Positions 23,457 through 32,272 of a stretch of 44,323 nucleotides of DNA are shown here, in pieces. Position numbers and translations under genes: made by a program. This DNA comes from Thermoplasmata archaeon (GTDB lineage: Archaea; Thermoplasmatota; Thermoplasmata; Lutacidiplasmatales; UBA184), in NCBI GenBank assembly GCA_027306505.1, contig DAHUZP010000036.1, positions 1 to 44,323 on the forward strand, in the 5' to 3' direction. Every line of letters starts with the position of its first letter. Position 1 is the first letter of the stretch. The notes under the pieces were generated by a model, which searched no databases, had not been told where the DNA came from, and saw only the letters and a list, made by a program, of their open reading frames with translations.

Positions 23457-25238
23457 TCAGAAGAGCGTTCGCTGACCACGTCCGGAGGGCTTCTTCTTGA
23501 CCGCTCCGCCTTCCTCCTCCGGGGGGTTCGCATCGGCCGCCCCCGCGGCAGGGGCGTTCGGATGCTCCTCTCGAAGCAGGCTGTGGACCGAAAGGTGGTC
23601 CTCCTCGACCCGGAGAAGGTAGGCGATCTCCCGGGCCTCGAGCTCGAGGTCACGGACGATGTGGACCAGCTCCCGTCGACGCTCCTCCAGCCCGGAGGGC
23701 CCTCGTGCCTCGGGGGCCTCGCGGAAGAGGCGCTCCAGGAACGGCAGCATCTCCTCCCGGGCCTTCTTGCGGGAGAGATGGTCGAAGTGCCCCACCTTAA
23801 GGGCGAGCGAGTCGCGGGCCGCCCTCAACGAACGGCTCCCGCCCATCCCGGCCAGGAAACGGGGGAACTCGGTCGCGGAGCGACCCCCCGGCGGCGCCGG
23901 GCCTCCCGGATGGAGCGCGACAGCGACCCCTCCGGTCATGATCTCCGTCGCGTAGCTCCACAGGCTCCAGATCCTCCACCGGTTCGCGCGGGCGAGATGT
24001 TGCTGGGCGTGGGAGAGCATCTCGAACCCGTTGGCGAGCTCGCGGGCCCCAGGGGCGTAGCGCGGGAGGTTCTCCTCGATCCAGGGGAGGAGGTCGTCCG
24101 GGGAGACGTCGAGGCCGTCCAACACCTCGGAGGTCTTCCAGAACCTGCCGGAGGATAGGATGCGGTCGACCGCCTCGAAGATGTTCGCCTGGATGTCCCT
24201 CCAGCCCAGGACCTGCTCCGCTTCGACCCCCGGCGGAAGGATGCGCCGTTCTTTGAGGTCATGGAGCGTTGCCGCGAGCTCGAGGTCGTTGAGGGCGGCG
24301 CGCAGGTCGCCCTTGGCGTGTCGCGTGATCGTGTCGATGGAGCCCCCTGGGACCCCCAGCCGCTCCTCGTGGCTCACTCGGTGGAGCTGGGAGCGGACGA
24401 CGTCGTCCCTCACGGGGTAGAACTTGACCCGGACGACCCCCGTTCTGAACGCGATGGAGGCCCGGGAGAGCGCTCGGGGGTCGATCGCCGTCAGGAGCAG
24501 GGGCTGGCGGGTCTCTCGGACCAGGTCGGCGACGGCGGCGAGGCCCCCGCGGTCCGAGCGGTCCGATCGCTTCGCGGTCGGCTGCCAGTCCGCGAGGTCC
24601 ATCAGGACCGCCTTGCGCTTCCCGAGCTGGCCCCTCGGGGCGGTCGTCGGGACGTCGTTGAAGCTGGCGTAGGGTCCTGGCTCCTCTCCGGACTTGAGCC
24701 CCCAGGACTCGTTGAGGGCCCCCACCTCGCGGTACCGGCTCCGCAGGAACTCCCGGAGCGAGGGGGGAGCTTTGGGGAACCGAGCCGCGGACTCGTCCAC
24801 CGAGCCCCCGCGAGAGGGGATGCAGTCCACGTCGTCCAGAAGGATGAGGTTCCTACCGCCCTGTGTCGTGGAGAGGTAGCGCCCGTCCTCGGTGAACGTG
24901 TTGGTGAGCGATGCGCGTCCGGCGACCTGACCGAGCGCCTCCCGGTTCCGGGCGTCCGAGGCGCTCATCTCGATGAAGCCCCATCCGTACTCCTCGGCGA
25001 GGGCATGGGCGGCGGACGTCTTTCCGGTGCCGGGGGCCCCTTCCAGCAGGGCCGCCCTGACCTTTGGAGGGCGGGGGGTCGCGAGCCAGGACTCGGCGAA
25101 CCGCCGGAGCTTCAGGATCGCGTCACCCTGGCCCAAGATGTCTCGGAGCGTGCGGGGACGCCATCGCTCCACGAGCAGCGAGGGGCGGGCCGCACCGTCT
25201 GGACCCGAGGCGCTGGTGGGTCCCTCCGTCGCGAACAC
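23457..25238 (-). CDS. rfcL: Replication factor C large subunit (clamp loader)
   Basis: 593 residues. AAA+ clamp-loader ATPase that opens and loads PCNA in DNA replication. Seen: RFC box (VERWRPRTLRDILGQ), Walker A GAPGTGKT (67-74), Walker B LLDDVD (133-138), RSDRGGLAAVADLV (about 227-240) and sensor-1-like LLTAIDP (249-254), then the helical collar (GDLRAALNDLE). The C terminus GRGQRTLF is a PIP-like motif for PCNA binding. An insert of about 85 residues (about 141-224) sits between Walker B and the DRGGL segment. The start is the GTG at 25238; a minus-strand TATA-like ctaaatcc near 25259-25266 is about 25 bases upstream. The tRNA-Thr gene lies upstream on the same strand. Confidence 0.93.
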   Translation of the reverse strand: MFATEGPTSASGPDGAARPSLLVERWRPRTLRDILGQGDAILKLRRFAESWLATPRPPKVRAALLEGAPGTGKTSAAHALAEEYGWGFIEMSASDARNREALGQVAGRASLTNTFTEDGRYLSTTQGGRNLILLDDVDCIPSRGGSVDESAARFPKAPPSLREFLRSRYREVGALNESWGLKSGEEPGPYASFNDVPTTAPRGQLGKRKAVLMDLADWQPTAKRSDRSDRGGLAAVADLVRETRQPLLLTAIDPRALSRASIAFRTGVVRVKFYPVRDDVVRSQLHRVSHEERLGVPGGSIDTITRHAKGDLRAALNDLELAATLHDLKERRILPPGVEAEQVLGWRDIQANIFEAVDRILSSGRFWKTSEVLDGLDVSPDDLLPWIEENLPRYAPGARELANGFEMLSHAQQHLARANRWRIWSLWSYATEIMTGGVAVALHPGGPAPPGGRSATEFPRFLAGMGGSRSLRAARDSLALKVGHFDHLSRKKAREEMLPFLERLFREAPEARGPSGLEERRRELVHIVRDLELEAREIAYLLRVEEDHLSVHSLLREEHPNAPAAGAADANPPEEEGGAVKKKPSGRGQRTLF

Positions 25239-25289
25239 CGTACCTCGCGAAGGCTCACAGGATTTAGGGGTGGAGGTCGGGCTCCTGGA

Positions 25290-25362
25290 AGCCGCCAGGG
25301 AGGATCGAACTCCCGACCTGCTGATTACAAATCAGCCGCTCTACCGACTGAGCTATGGCGGC
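25290..25362 (-). tRNA. tRNA-Thr (anticodon UGU)
   Basis: Full cloverleaf on the minus strand: seven-pair acceptor (GCCGCCA with TGGCGGC), D arm GCTCAGTCGGTAGAGC, anticodon stem GCTGA/TCAGC with loop TTTGTAA (anticodon UGU), and T arm GGGAG TTCGATC CTCCC. Discriminator U73 suits archaeal tRNA-Thr. The CCA end is not encoded and no intron is seen. Confidence 0.95.
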
Positions 25363-25420
25363 ATCCGCACGGGCAGGGCCTCCTAGGCCCCACGAGCCGG
25401 GTAGCGAGGGGGCCTGTGAT

Positions 25421-27286
25421 ATGAAACGAACGCCGCCGGCGCGGGCGGAACCGAGGGGGCCCCAAGGGGGGCACCTTCCGCCCCTCAAGGCTTCATACCT
25501 CGAACGATTGCGCCTGGACGTGTCGGGAGCAGGTGGACCTCGGCTGGTGCGAGCCCCTCGGGGCCCGAAGCGGAGCTGCAAGGGCTGGTCGCAGGAGGCC
25601 GCCCTCCGTCTCCTCTTGAACAATCTGGACCCCGAGGTGGCGCGGGACCCCGACCACCTGATCGTCTACGGGGGCCGAGGAAAGGCGGCCCGGAGCTGGG
25701 AGGACTTCGACCGCATCGTCGCTGCGCTCCGCACGCTGAGACCGGACGAGACCCTGGTGATGCAGTCCGGCAAGCCGGTCGCGGTCTTCCCCACCCACCG
25801 GGAAGCGCCCCGGGTGCTCATTGCCAACGCGCTCATGGTCCCCCGTTGGGCGACGGACGAGGTCTTCTGGGACCTAGAGGCGAAGGGCCTCACCATGTTC
25901 GGCCAAATGACGGCCGGCAGCTGGATCTACATCGGCAGCCAGGGGATCCTTCAGGGGACCTACGAGACGCTCGCCTCCCTCGCCCGGATCGAGTTCGGGG
26001 CCGCGACCCTCCGCGGCCGGTGGATGCTCTCGAGCGGCCTCGGCGAGATGGGAGGGGCCCAGCCGCTCGCCGTGACCATGCTCGAAGGGGTCGCGCTCAT
26101 CGTGGACGTGGACCCCCGGGCGGTGGAGCGACGGCTCTCCAAGCGCTACCTGGACGTGCGGGCCCGAGACCTCGACCACGCCCTCCTTCTCAAGGACCAG
26201 GCGCTCAAGGAGGGGAGGCCCCTCTCCATAGGGCTTGTCGCCAACGCGGCGGACGTCTTCCCCGAGATCGTCCGTCGAGGGATCGTCCCGGACATCGTGA
26301 GCGATCAAACGGCGGCGCACGACCTTTCCGTGGGCTACCTACCCAATCACTTCACGCTCGAAGAGGCGACAAGGCTTCGGACGAGCGATCCCGCGAGGTA
26401 CCGCACGGAGGTGTACCGTGCGATCGTCGAGGAGGCCCACGCCATCCTCAACCTCCAGCACCGGGGCGCGCGTTGCTTCGACTATGGGAACAACTTCCGG
26501 ACCCGCGCAAAGGAGGGAGGGTACCCGGAGGCGTTCCAGATCGAAGGGTACGTCCCGCGCTACATCCGCCCCCTCTTCGCGGTGGGTAGCGGACCGTTCC
26601 GATGGGTCGCGCTCTCCGGCGACCCGGAGGACATCTACCGCATCGACGAGGCGGTGCTCCGCGACTTCTCGAACGAAGAGGCGCTCTGCCGATGGATACG
26701 TCTTGCCCGCGAGAAGGTCCAGTTCCAGGGGCTGCCAGCCCGGATCTGCTACATGCGTTACGGGGACCGGGAGAAGTTCGGCGTCATGGTGAACCGGATG
26801 GTACGGCAGGGGAAGCTCCGGGCACCGATCGCGATAGGTAGGGACCACCACGACACCGGGGCCGTCGCCTCCCCCTTCCGGGAGACCGAGGCGATGCGCG
26901 ACGGCACCGACGCGATCGCCGACTGGCCGGTCCTCAACGCCCTGCTCAACGCCTCCTGTGGGGCGAGCTGGGTCTCGGTCCACCACGGAGGGGGGGTGGG
27001 AATCGGTAACGCGATCCACGCCGGCCTCGTGATCGTCGCGGACGGGAGCGCGGAAGCGGAGCGGCGTATCCGCCGAGTGCTCAACGCGGACCCGGGTATG
27101 GGGGTCGTTCGCCACGCGGACGCCGGGTACGGCGCCTCCCTCGCGACCGCCCGCGGAGCACGTTTCCGGCTCCTCAGCCCCCCCACCATGGAACCCGAGC
27201 CGGTTCCGCCGGGCTCCCAAGCCCCGCCCAGGCGCAGGAAGGGAGCCCGTCGGCCTCGCCGCACGTCGGGACGCCGGCGCGGTTGA
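25421..27286 (+). CDS. hutU: Urocanate hydratase (urocanase), with Ala at the usual active-site Cys position
   Basis: 621 residues. Urocanase converts urocanate to imidazolone propionate with tightly bound NAD+, in histidine degradation. Seen: [64 protein letters not shown] (355-360), [15 protein letters not shown] (391-405) and [10 protein letters not shown]. The family's active-site Cys (Cys410 of Pseudomonas putida, in LFC-x3-GPFRW) is here Ala387 in [11 protein letters not shown]. The N terminus is about 40 residues longer than usual and the C terminus carries a Pro/Arg/Lys-rich tail of about 30 residues. No other histidine-degradation genes lie nearby. The ATG at 25421 is chosen because earlier in-frame starts fall inside tRNA-Thr. 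Confidence 0.92.
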   Translation: MKRTPPARAEPRGPQGGHLPPLKASYLERLRLDVSGAGGPRLVRAPRGPKRSCKGWSQEAALRLLLNNLDPEVARDPDHLIVYGGRGKAARSWEDFDRIVAALRTLRPDETLVMQSGKPVAVFPTHREAPRVLIANALMVPRWATDEVFWDLEAKGLTMFGQMTAGSWIYIGSQGILQGTYETLASLARIEFGAATLRGRWMLSSGLGEMGGAQPLAVTMLEGVALIVDVDPRAVERRLSKRYLDVRARDLDHALLLKDQALKEGRPLSIGLVANAADVFPEIVRRGIVPDIVSDQTAAHDLSVGYLPNHFTLEEATRLRTSDPARYRTEVYRAIVEEAHAILNLQHRGARCFDYGNNFRTRAKEGGYPEAFQIEGYVPRYIRPLFAVGSGPFRWVALSGDPEDIYRIDEAVLRDFSNEEALCRWIRLAREKVQFQGLPARICYMRYGDREKFGVMVNRMVRQGKLRAPIAIGRDHHDTGAVASPFRETEAMRDGTDAIADWPVLNALLNASCGASWVSVHHGGGVGIGNAIHAGLVIVADGSAEAERRIRRVLNADPGMGVVRHADAGYGASLATARGARFRLLSPPTMEPEPVPPGSQAPPRRRKGARRPRRTSGRRRG

Positions 27287-27334
27287 CCGCGCGCTACCGG
27301 TCGCTTCCCCCCTGCTCGGGGGCCCTAGGGTCGA

Positions 27335-27772
27335 CTACCGGTAGGCCCCTCGCCGGCGGCCCCGCCGGAGCTCGTCCTGTTCCGCCTGCATCAGCGAGAC
27401 GATCGCTCGGCGGAAGAGCGCGCTCTGGTTGATCTCCCGGTGCCGCTGGAGGAAGCGGTCTTCGATCTCCGTGATCGTGAGGTTCTTGCGGACCATCGAG
27501 TCGGCCAGCTCCTCTGCGACCATGGTGCTCCTCCGCCGGCCGTAGCTGCTTCCGCCGTTGTGGGGAGGGGAGAGGGCCATGTCGTCTTCCCGTCCGCAGG
27601 AAGGGCATAGGAAGGCTCCAGCGAACCGTCGGATCGCCCGAGAGCGAGCGACCTTCGAGCCGCAGACCGTGCAGAACCCAAAGGAGGGCGGACGTCCAGG
27701 GCGACGCGCTCCAGAGGTCCCGGGGCGGTGGGTCACTGCAAGAGGACTTGGAAAGAGCCTAAGCATAACCAT
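27335..27772 (-). CDS. Zinc-ribbon plus helical DNA-binding-like small regulator
   Basis: 145 residues. The N-terminal half has a four-Cys zinc ribbon (FGFCTVCGSK ... AFLCPSCGRED). The C-terminal half is helical (ELADSMVRKNLTITEIEDRF, then NQSALFRRAIVSLMQAEQDE), which could be a ribbon-helix-helix or winged-helix-like DNA-binding or protein-binding segment. Such small ribbon proteins are typically transcription regulators; the target is unknown. The ATG at 27772 fits a minus-strand TATA-like element (acttttatg, 27792-27800) about 24 bases upstream, implying a leaderless transcript. An ATG at 27766 is also possible. Confidence 0.72.
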   Translation of the reverse strand: MVMLRLFPSPLAVTHRPGTSGARRPGRPPSFGFCTVCGSKVARSRAIRRFAGAFLCPSCGREDDMALSPPHNGGSSYGRRRSTMVAEELADSMVRKNLTITEIEDRFLQRHREINQSALFRRAIVSLMQAEQDELRRGRRRGAYR

Positions 27773-27791
27773 ACTTCTGGGAGCCTTATCT

Positions 27792-27800
27792 CATAAAAGT
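27792..27800 (-). promoter_or_regulatory. TATA-like box for the zinc-ribbon gene
   Basis: Plus-strand cataaaagt (minus acttttatg), 20-28 bases before the ATG at 27772, in a locally AT-rich patch. Confidence 0.55.
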
Positions 27801-27916
27801 GTATGCTAACGCTGCATAGGCGTTGTTACGGGACCCCGGGCAGGTTTTGGGCACCCCCCCCCAACCCTTTCCTCGGGCATCGCCAGACCTCGCCGTGCAA
27901 GTCTCCTCCGTCCAAG

Positions 27917-27926
27917 CTCTTTAGAA
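27917..27926 (+). promoter_or_regulatory. TATA-like box for a Nudix gene
   Basis: ctctttagaa, 22-31 bases before the ATG at 27948. Confidence 0.5.
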
Positions 27927-27947
27927 CTCGACGAGCTGCGTTGCTCC

Positions 27948-28625
27948 ATGGATGCCTCCGCTCGGGCGCCAAGGGGCCCCTCGGCGGTGCGCTCGGTCCC
28001 CGGCCCTCCTTCGGGGCACCCGCTGGGCCGCTCGGAGCTTCCCAAGCACTTCGTGGTGACCGGCTATGTGCTCGATCCCCTCCGCACGCACGTCCTGCTG
28101 CTCCTCCATCGCAAGCTGCACCGTTGGCTCCCCCCCGGCGGGCACATCGAAGCCGGGGAGGACCCGTTGAGGGCGCTCCTTCGCGAGGTGTGGGAGGAGA
28201 CAGGGCTCCTGGTCCGGCCGATCCAGGTGTCCGAGGCCGACGTCGCGGACGCCGCAGGTCTGGTGGACACCTCCGAGGAAGGGGTCATGCCGCTCCCGCG
28301 ACCCTACTACCTCCAGGTGGAGACCATCGATGGGCAGCACGAGCATGTCGACCTGGTGTACGTCTGTGAGATCGTGGGGGGCGAGGTCCGGAAGAACCAC
28401 GAATCAGAGGAGGTCCGTTGGTTCGGGGTTCGCGACCTTCGGACCTCTGGGGTCGGGGCGAACGTCCGCACCCAGGCCGAGACCTTGCTGACCCGCAGAG
28501 GGTCGGGCGCCGATGGGGCGCGTGCTGCCACGACCTCCATGTCGAGGAGCGCCGGAAAGGCTCACGAAGAGCCGACCTCGAAGAGCGGGCCGGCGCGCCG
28601 AAGGACCTCCAGGTCCGTCGGATAG
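27948..28625 (+). CDS. Nudix hydrolase
   Basis: 225 residues. A complete Nudix box, G-x5-E-x7-REVWEETGL (65-87), follows FVVTGYVLDPLRTHVLLLLH and WLPPGGHIEAGED. It would hydrolyse a nucleoside diphosphate linked to another moiety; the substrate is unknown. The first 30 residues are Pro-rich and the last 50 (from about 175) are Arg/Ser-rich and likely disordered. That tail overlaps the 3' end of the convergent Nudix gene by 64 bases. The start is the ATG at 27948; the TATA-like ctttagaa (27919-27926) lies 22 bases before it. Confidence 0.9.
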   Translation: MDASARAPRGPSAVRSVPGPPSGHPLGRSELPKHFVVTGYVLDPLRTHVLLLLHRKLHRWLPPGGHIEAGEDPLRALLREVWEETGLLVRPIQVSEADVADAAGLVDTSEEGVMPLPRPYYLQVETIDGQHEHVDLVYVCEIVGGEVRKNHESEEVRWFGVRDLRTSGVGANVRTQAETLLTRRGSGADGARAATTSMSRSAGKAHEEPTSKSGPARRRTSRSVG

Positions 28626-29053
28626 GGTACGCGGGCCATCGCTTCCTGAAGGGAGACCCACTCGGCACGGTCGAAGACCACGGTATGGTCCCTCACCGGA
28701 CCCGCTGGAAGTGAGGCCGACGCGCTGCACATGAAGAAGAAGTAGACCACCTTGCTCACATTCACGTCGCGCTTCGGGTCGTAGAAGCGGTAGCTCACCT
28801 CACCCAGTTCCCCCCGGATCTCCACCTCCCGAAGACCGGTCTCCTCCTCCACCTCCCGCACGGCGCATTTCGCGAGCGTCTCCCCCACCTCCAGGTGACC
28901 CTTGGGCAGGCACCATCGGTCCTCCTTCTCGTCGTGCAGGAGCAGCAGGCAGGGTTCCGAGGGATGACGGACCACCCCTCCCGCCGCGATCTCAGGGACG
29001 ATCGAGCGGTCGGGCCGGTACTCCCTTCCGCGTTTCTCGCTGGGCTCGCCCAC
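28562..29053 (-). CDS. Nudix hydrolase (second, convergent)
   Basis: 163 residues from the GTG at 29053. It has a perfect Nudix box, G-x5-E-x7-REVEEETGL (52-74), after AAGGVVRHPSEPCLLLLH and RWCLPKGHLE. The WCLPKGH pattern is shared with diadenosine or dinucleotide polyphosphate hydrolases (Ap4A-type), so that activity is the leading guess. The GTG was chosen over upstream codons because the TATA-like attatgtc on the minus strand (about 29077-29084) is about 25 bases upstream. Its 3' end overlaps the neighbouring Nudix gene by 64 bases. The acyl-CoA ligase gene is divergent, about 170 bases away, with promoter sequences between. Confidence 0.88.
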   Translation of the reverse strand: MGEPSEKRGREYRPDRSIVPEIAAGGVVRHPSEPCLLLLHDEKEDRWCLPKGHLEVGETLAKCAVREVEEETGLREVEIRGELGEVSYRFYDPKRDVNVSKVVYFFFMCSASASLPAGPVRDHTVVFDRAEWVSLQEAMARVPYPTDLEVLRRAGPLFEVGSS

Positions 29054-29192
29054 GAAAGGACCGACCCCGACTTTGACATAATCCTGGCGGGTGGGGGGTC
29101 CGCACGGGCGGGACCCTCCCAGAGCGACCAGGAGGGCTCCCACCATCGGTCGCCCAGGGACCTGCTCCGCTGACCGCACCCGCGCGCGATGC

Positions 29193-29199
29193 CTTTATC
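29193..29199 (+). promoter_or_regulatory. TATA-like box for the acyl-CoA ligase operon
   Basis: ctttatc, 25-31 bases before the ATG at 29224. Confidence 0.6.
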
Positions 29200-29223
29200 G
29201 CCGGGCCCACTCCCCGACCTCTG

Positions 29224-30828
29224 ATGCTCGACGCCCAGGAGGACTACCACGATCTCCCGGCCATGCTCCGGGGGAAGGCGCACAAGAACGGGGAGAGGGT
29301 CGCGCTCCGGTTCCCCGGCAAGGAACTCTCCTACTCCTCCCTCCTCTCGACCTCGGAAAGGGCCGCGGCGGGCTTCGCCGACCGGGGGCTGACCCACGGG
29401 CAAAAGGCGGCCTTTCTCCTCTACAACTCCCCGGAGTTCCTCACGACCTGGTACGGGGTGAACCTGCTTGGAGGGGTCATGGTCCCCCTCAACACCGCGC
29501 TCAAGGGGGAGCTCCTCCGCTACGAGATCGACGACTCCGATGCTCGGATCCTGGTGATCGACCGCCGGCTGTACGAGGAGTACTCGAGGGTCGCCTCCCA
29601 GGTGCACGTGGACCAGGTGGTGGTGTACGATCACGAAGGCCGGTACTCGGACCTCCCGTTGGGCACCTCGCCGCTGACCGACCTCTATCCCGCCCGCGGC
29701 GTGCCTTCCGATGCGATCGCGCCGCTGCCGGGCGAGCCGGCCTGCATCATGTACACCTCGGGGACGACGGGCCCGCCGAAGGGGGTCGTGATCCCCCACG
29801 AGAAGTACCTCTCCACCGCGCGGGCCATCTCGACGCGCAGCGAGCTCTCCCGGGACAGCGTGCTCTTCAGCGAGCTTCCGCTCTTCCACTGCAACGCGCA
29901 GGAGATGACCATGCACACCGCGCTGCTCAACGACCTCACGGCCGCCTTCGCGGAGTGGTTCAAGGCCTCCACGTACTGGGAGGTCGCGAAGGAGCTTCGG
30001 GCGACGCATGTGAGCCTGCTCATCGCCATGATCAACATCCTCTACAAACAGCCCGAGCGGCCCGCCGACCGGGAGCACTCGGTCCAGGTCGCGCTCACGG
30101 CCGGGGCCTCGCGCGACATCTGGCCCAAGTTTGAGCGGCGGTTCGGGCTCAAGGTGATCGAGCTCTACGGCATGACCGAGTGCGGTTGCACGACCCTCAT
30201 GAACCCGCCTTCGAGCGTTCGTGTGGGTTCGGTCGGCCTCCCCTTGGACTTCGTGGAGGCGATGGTCGTCGACGACGCGGACCAGCCCGTGCCCGCACGG
30301 ACGAAGGGCGAGCTCGTGGTCCGCCCCCGCCGACCGTTCACGATGATGCTCGAGTACTACAAGAAGCCCGAGAAAACGGTGGAGGCCTGGAGGAACCTCT
30401 GGTTCCACACCGGTGACTACGTCTGGCAGGACGAGGACGGTTACTTCTATTTCGTCGAGCGGAAGAAGGACGTGATCCGTCGGAGGGGCGAGAACATCGC
30501 CCCCTACGATGTCGAGACCGCGCTCAACGCCCATCCCTCGGTCTACGAGGCCGTCGTCGTGGGGGTCCCCTCGCCCCTGGGCGAGGAGGACGTGAAGGCC
30601 TACGTGGTGCTGAAACCCGGCTCGCCCGCGGAAGCGGAGGAGCTCTTCCGCTTCGCCGCCGAGCGGCTGCCGTTCTTCATGGTCCCCCAGTTCCTGGAGT
30701 TCGTCGACGAGATCCCCAAGACCGCGAACCAGAAGGCGCAGCGCTACCTCCTTCGGTCACGACCTCACGGACCCCGAAACTACGACCGGGACAAGCTCGG
30801 CATCCAAGTGGCCCGACCGGCGCGCTAG
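29224..30828 (+). CDS. Acyl-CoA synthetase / AMP-forming ligase
   Basis: 534 residues. Adenylate-forming enzyme that activates a carboxylic acid as acyl-AMP, then usually transfers it to CoA. Motifs: P-loop-like YTSGTTGPPKG (177-187), ELYGMTECG, WFHTGDYVWQDEDGYFYFVE, RKKDVIRRRGENIAP and the catalytic Lys region PKTANQKAQRYLLR (the usual form has GK before the Arg-rich end). The sequence looks closest to crotonobetaine/carnitine- or fatty-acid-CoA ligases, but the acid is not determinable. It starts at an ATG 25 bases after a TATA-like box. The PIN-domain gene follows after 19 bases. Confidence 0.92.
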   Translation: MLDAQEDYHDLPAMLRGKAHKNGERVALRFPGKELSYSSLLSTSERAAAGFADRGLTHGQKAAFLLYNSPEFLTTWYGVNLLGGVMVPLNTALKGELLRYEIDDSDARILVIDRRLYEEYSRVASQVHVDQVVVYDHEGRYSDLPLGTSPLTDLYPARGVPSDAIAPLPGEPACIMYTSGTTGPPKGVVIPHEKYLSTARAISTRSELSRDSVLFSELPLFHCNAQEMTMHTALLNDLTAAFAEWFKASTYWEVAKELRATHVSLLIAMINILYKQPERPADREHSVQVALTAGASRDIWPKFERRFGLKVIELYGMTECGCTTLMNPPSSVRVGSVGLPLDFVEAMVVDDADQPVPARTKGELVVRPRRPFTMMLEYYKKPEKTVEAWRNLWFHTGDYVWQDEDGYFYFVERKKDVIRRRGENIAPYDVETALNAHPSVYEAVVVGVPSPLGEEDVKAYVVLKPGSPAEAEELFRFAAERLPFFMVPQFLEFVDEIPKTANQKAQRYLLRSRPHGPRNYDRDKLGIQVARPAR

Positions 30829-30847
30829 AGGTCGGACGGGAGACGGG

Positions 30848-31330
30848 GTGGCGTCATCGGAGCACGGGGCTCTGCCCCGGAAGGACCGGCCCCGGGTCCT
30901 GCTCGACACCAACGCCCTCTTCCTGCCGTTCACCCGGCACTTTCCCCTGGAGCGGGAGGTCACGAGGCTCGTCGAGGGAGCGGTCATCGAGGTCCCCCAG
31001 AGCGTCCGTGGTGAGCTGGACCGGCTCGTCCTTCGTGGGAGAGGCTACGCGCGGGCGGCCCGGAGCTACGCCGAGCGCTTCCCCGTCACTCCGACCGACC
31101 TTCGGGGTGACGCGGCCTTGGAGACGCTGGCGCGCGACCTGGGGGCGATCATCCTGACCGCCGACCGGGAGCTGCGTCGACGGCTCCACGCGAAGGGCAT
31201 GAAGATCCTCTTCCCACGTGGGGAGAAGCACCTCGCCTTCGCCCAGGGACCCCACCCCCGCAAGGAGCGGCCTGGGCGCCGGGTCCCGCCACATCCACGA
31301 CGGTCCCGGGCCGATCGGGACGACGATTGA
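30848..31330 (+). CDS. PIN-domain ribonuclease-like protein
   Basis: 160 residues. A PIN domain with the acidic catalytic set: Asp20 in VLLDTNALF, Glu56 in RGELDRL, Asp88 in RGDAALETLA and Asp106 in ILTADRELRRRL. The VLLDTNALFLPF and ...TADRELRRRL layout resembles archaeal Fcf1/Utp24- and Nob1-like PINs rather than short toxin VapC, and no antitoxin gene is adjacent. The C-terminal 35 residues are basic and Pro-rich. The GTG start at 30848 is preceded by gggagacgggg, and the gene is probably cotranscribed with the acyl-CoA ligase. Confidence 0.82.
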   Translation: MASSEHGALPRKDRPRVLLDTNALFLPFTRHFPLEREVTRLVEGAVIEVPQSVRGELDRLVLRGRGYARAARSYAERFPVTPTDLRGDAALETLARDLGAIILTADRELRRRLHAKGMKILFPRGEKHLAFAQGPHPRKERPGRRVPPHPRRSRADRDDD

Positions 31331-31378
31331 ATCCCCGGTGGGGTGGGAGGGGCCAGCGGGAGAGTTCTAGCGAGCGCA

Positions 31379-32248
31379 CTAGCCCTGGGAAAAACAGCGC
31401 TCGAGCGCGTGATAGACCGATTCCTGTCCCCCAGGTCGAGGGAGGGCGGGCCGGTCCAGGGCCGCGTCCAGGAGGGTCCAACTGTTGTCCGCACGGACCC
31501 CCCGCGGCGAGAGCACCACTTGGAAGTGGTCGAGGGCCGAAGCGGTGGGAGCGTCGCTCATGGAGGTGAACCACGGTAGGCCGCATCCGAGATGGAGCGC
31601 GCTCAGAAGGAGACGGAGCGAGCGTATCCTCTGCTCAGGGACGCTGTTGCGCATGAGGACCAGGGTTCGGCCGGACGGCGAGGTGAGCAGGCGTGTAACG
31701 AGGGTCTCGGCCGCGGCAAGGGTCAAACATCGGCGTAGACCTGCGGTCCGGGCTTCCAGAGGGGACGGGGCCACCGTGGAGACCTCCAGGGGAGGAACCT
31801 CTCCCACGGCGTTCCCGTGGGCCTGGTCATAGGCCCGCAGGGCACGCTCCACGGTCTCCAGCTCGATCGTCCCCGCTCGGAGCGCATCCAACGGCGTGAC
31901 CACCGTGTGGCTCGCGAAGGTGGGACGACCCATCTCGTCGTCCGGTCCCCGTCCCACCACCGAGAAGAGAACCTCCTGGAGCGAAGGAGCGGGATGGACC
32001 ATGACGAGGTCGACCTTCCCGTCCTGGAGGCTCTCGCCCCGGATGGGCGTGTAGAACCCCTGGATCTTCTCCTCGTAGAAGGCGAGGTTGAGCCCGGAGG
32101 AGACCGCCTTGATGTCGTAGCCCTTGCCCGGGGTGACCCCGTAGACCCAGTGGTCGAGCCGCACAGGGGCCCCGGAGGTGACGGAGGGAGCGACCCTCAT
32201 CGCCGTTGGAGCGGGTGGGTCTGGCCGGGGTGGGATCGCGGCGGGCAT
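31379..32248 (-). CDS. GTPase-associated protein 1 (GAP1)-like protein
   Basis: 289 residues. The motifs LDHWVYGVTPGKGYDIKAVS and VVGRGPDDEMGRPTFASHTV are like those I know from the N-terminal domain of GTPase-associated protein 1 (GAP1-N), a partner of double-GTPase proteins in predicted conflict systems; this match is by eye. The rest (PLDALRAGTIELETVERALR, TLVLMRNSVPEQRIRSLRLL) is mixed alpha/beta. No signal or membrane helix is seen. It starts 24 bases after the GTPase gene on the same strand, so the two form an operon. ATG 32248 is used; ATG 32200 is the alternative. Confidence 0.65.
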   Translation of the reverse strand: MPAAIPPRPDPPAPTAMRVAPSVTSGAPVRLDHWVYGVTPGKGYDIKAVSSGLNLAFYEEKIQGFYTPIRGESLQDGKVDLVMVHPAPSLQEVLFSVVGRGPDDEMGRPTFASHTVVTPLDALRAGTIELETVERALRAYDQAHGNAVGEVPPLEVSTVAPSPLEARTAGLRRCLTLAAAETLVTRLLTSPSGRTLVLMRNSVPEQRIRSLRLLLSALHLGCGLPWFTSMSDAPTASALDHFQVVLSPRGVRADNSWTLLDAALDRPALPRPGGQESVYHALERCFSQG

Positions 32249-32272
32249 GGAAGCGGATGCTCTCGAGGGGCC

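Noticed and set aside
25355..25420. In-frame upstream extension of urocanase starting at the ATG at 25355
   Set aside because: That start lies inside the tRNA-Thr gene and the added residues do not match the family.
30848..31330. VapC toxin of a toxin-antitoxin pair
   Set aside because: No antitoxin gene is adjacent, and the PIN sequence looks closer to Fcf1/Utp24-type proteins.
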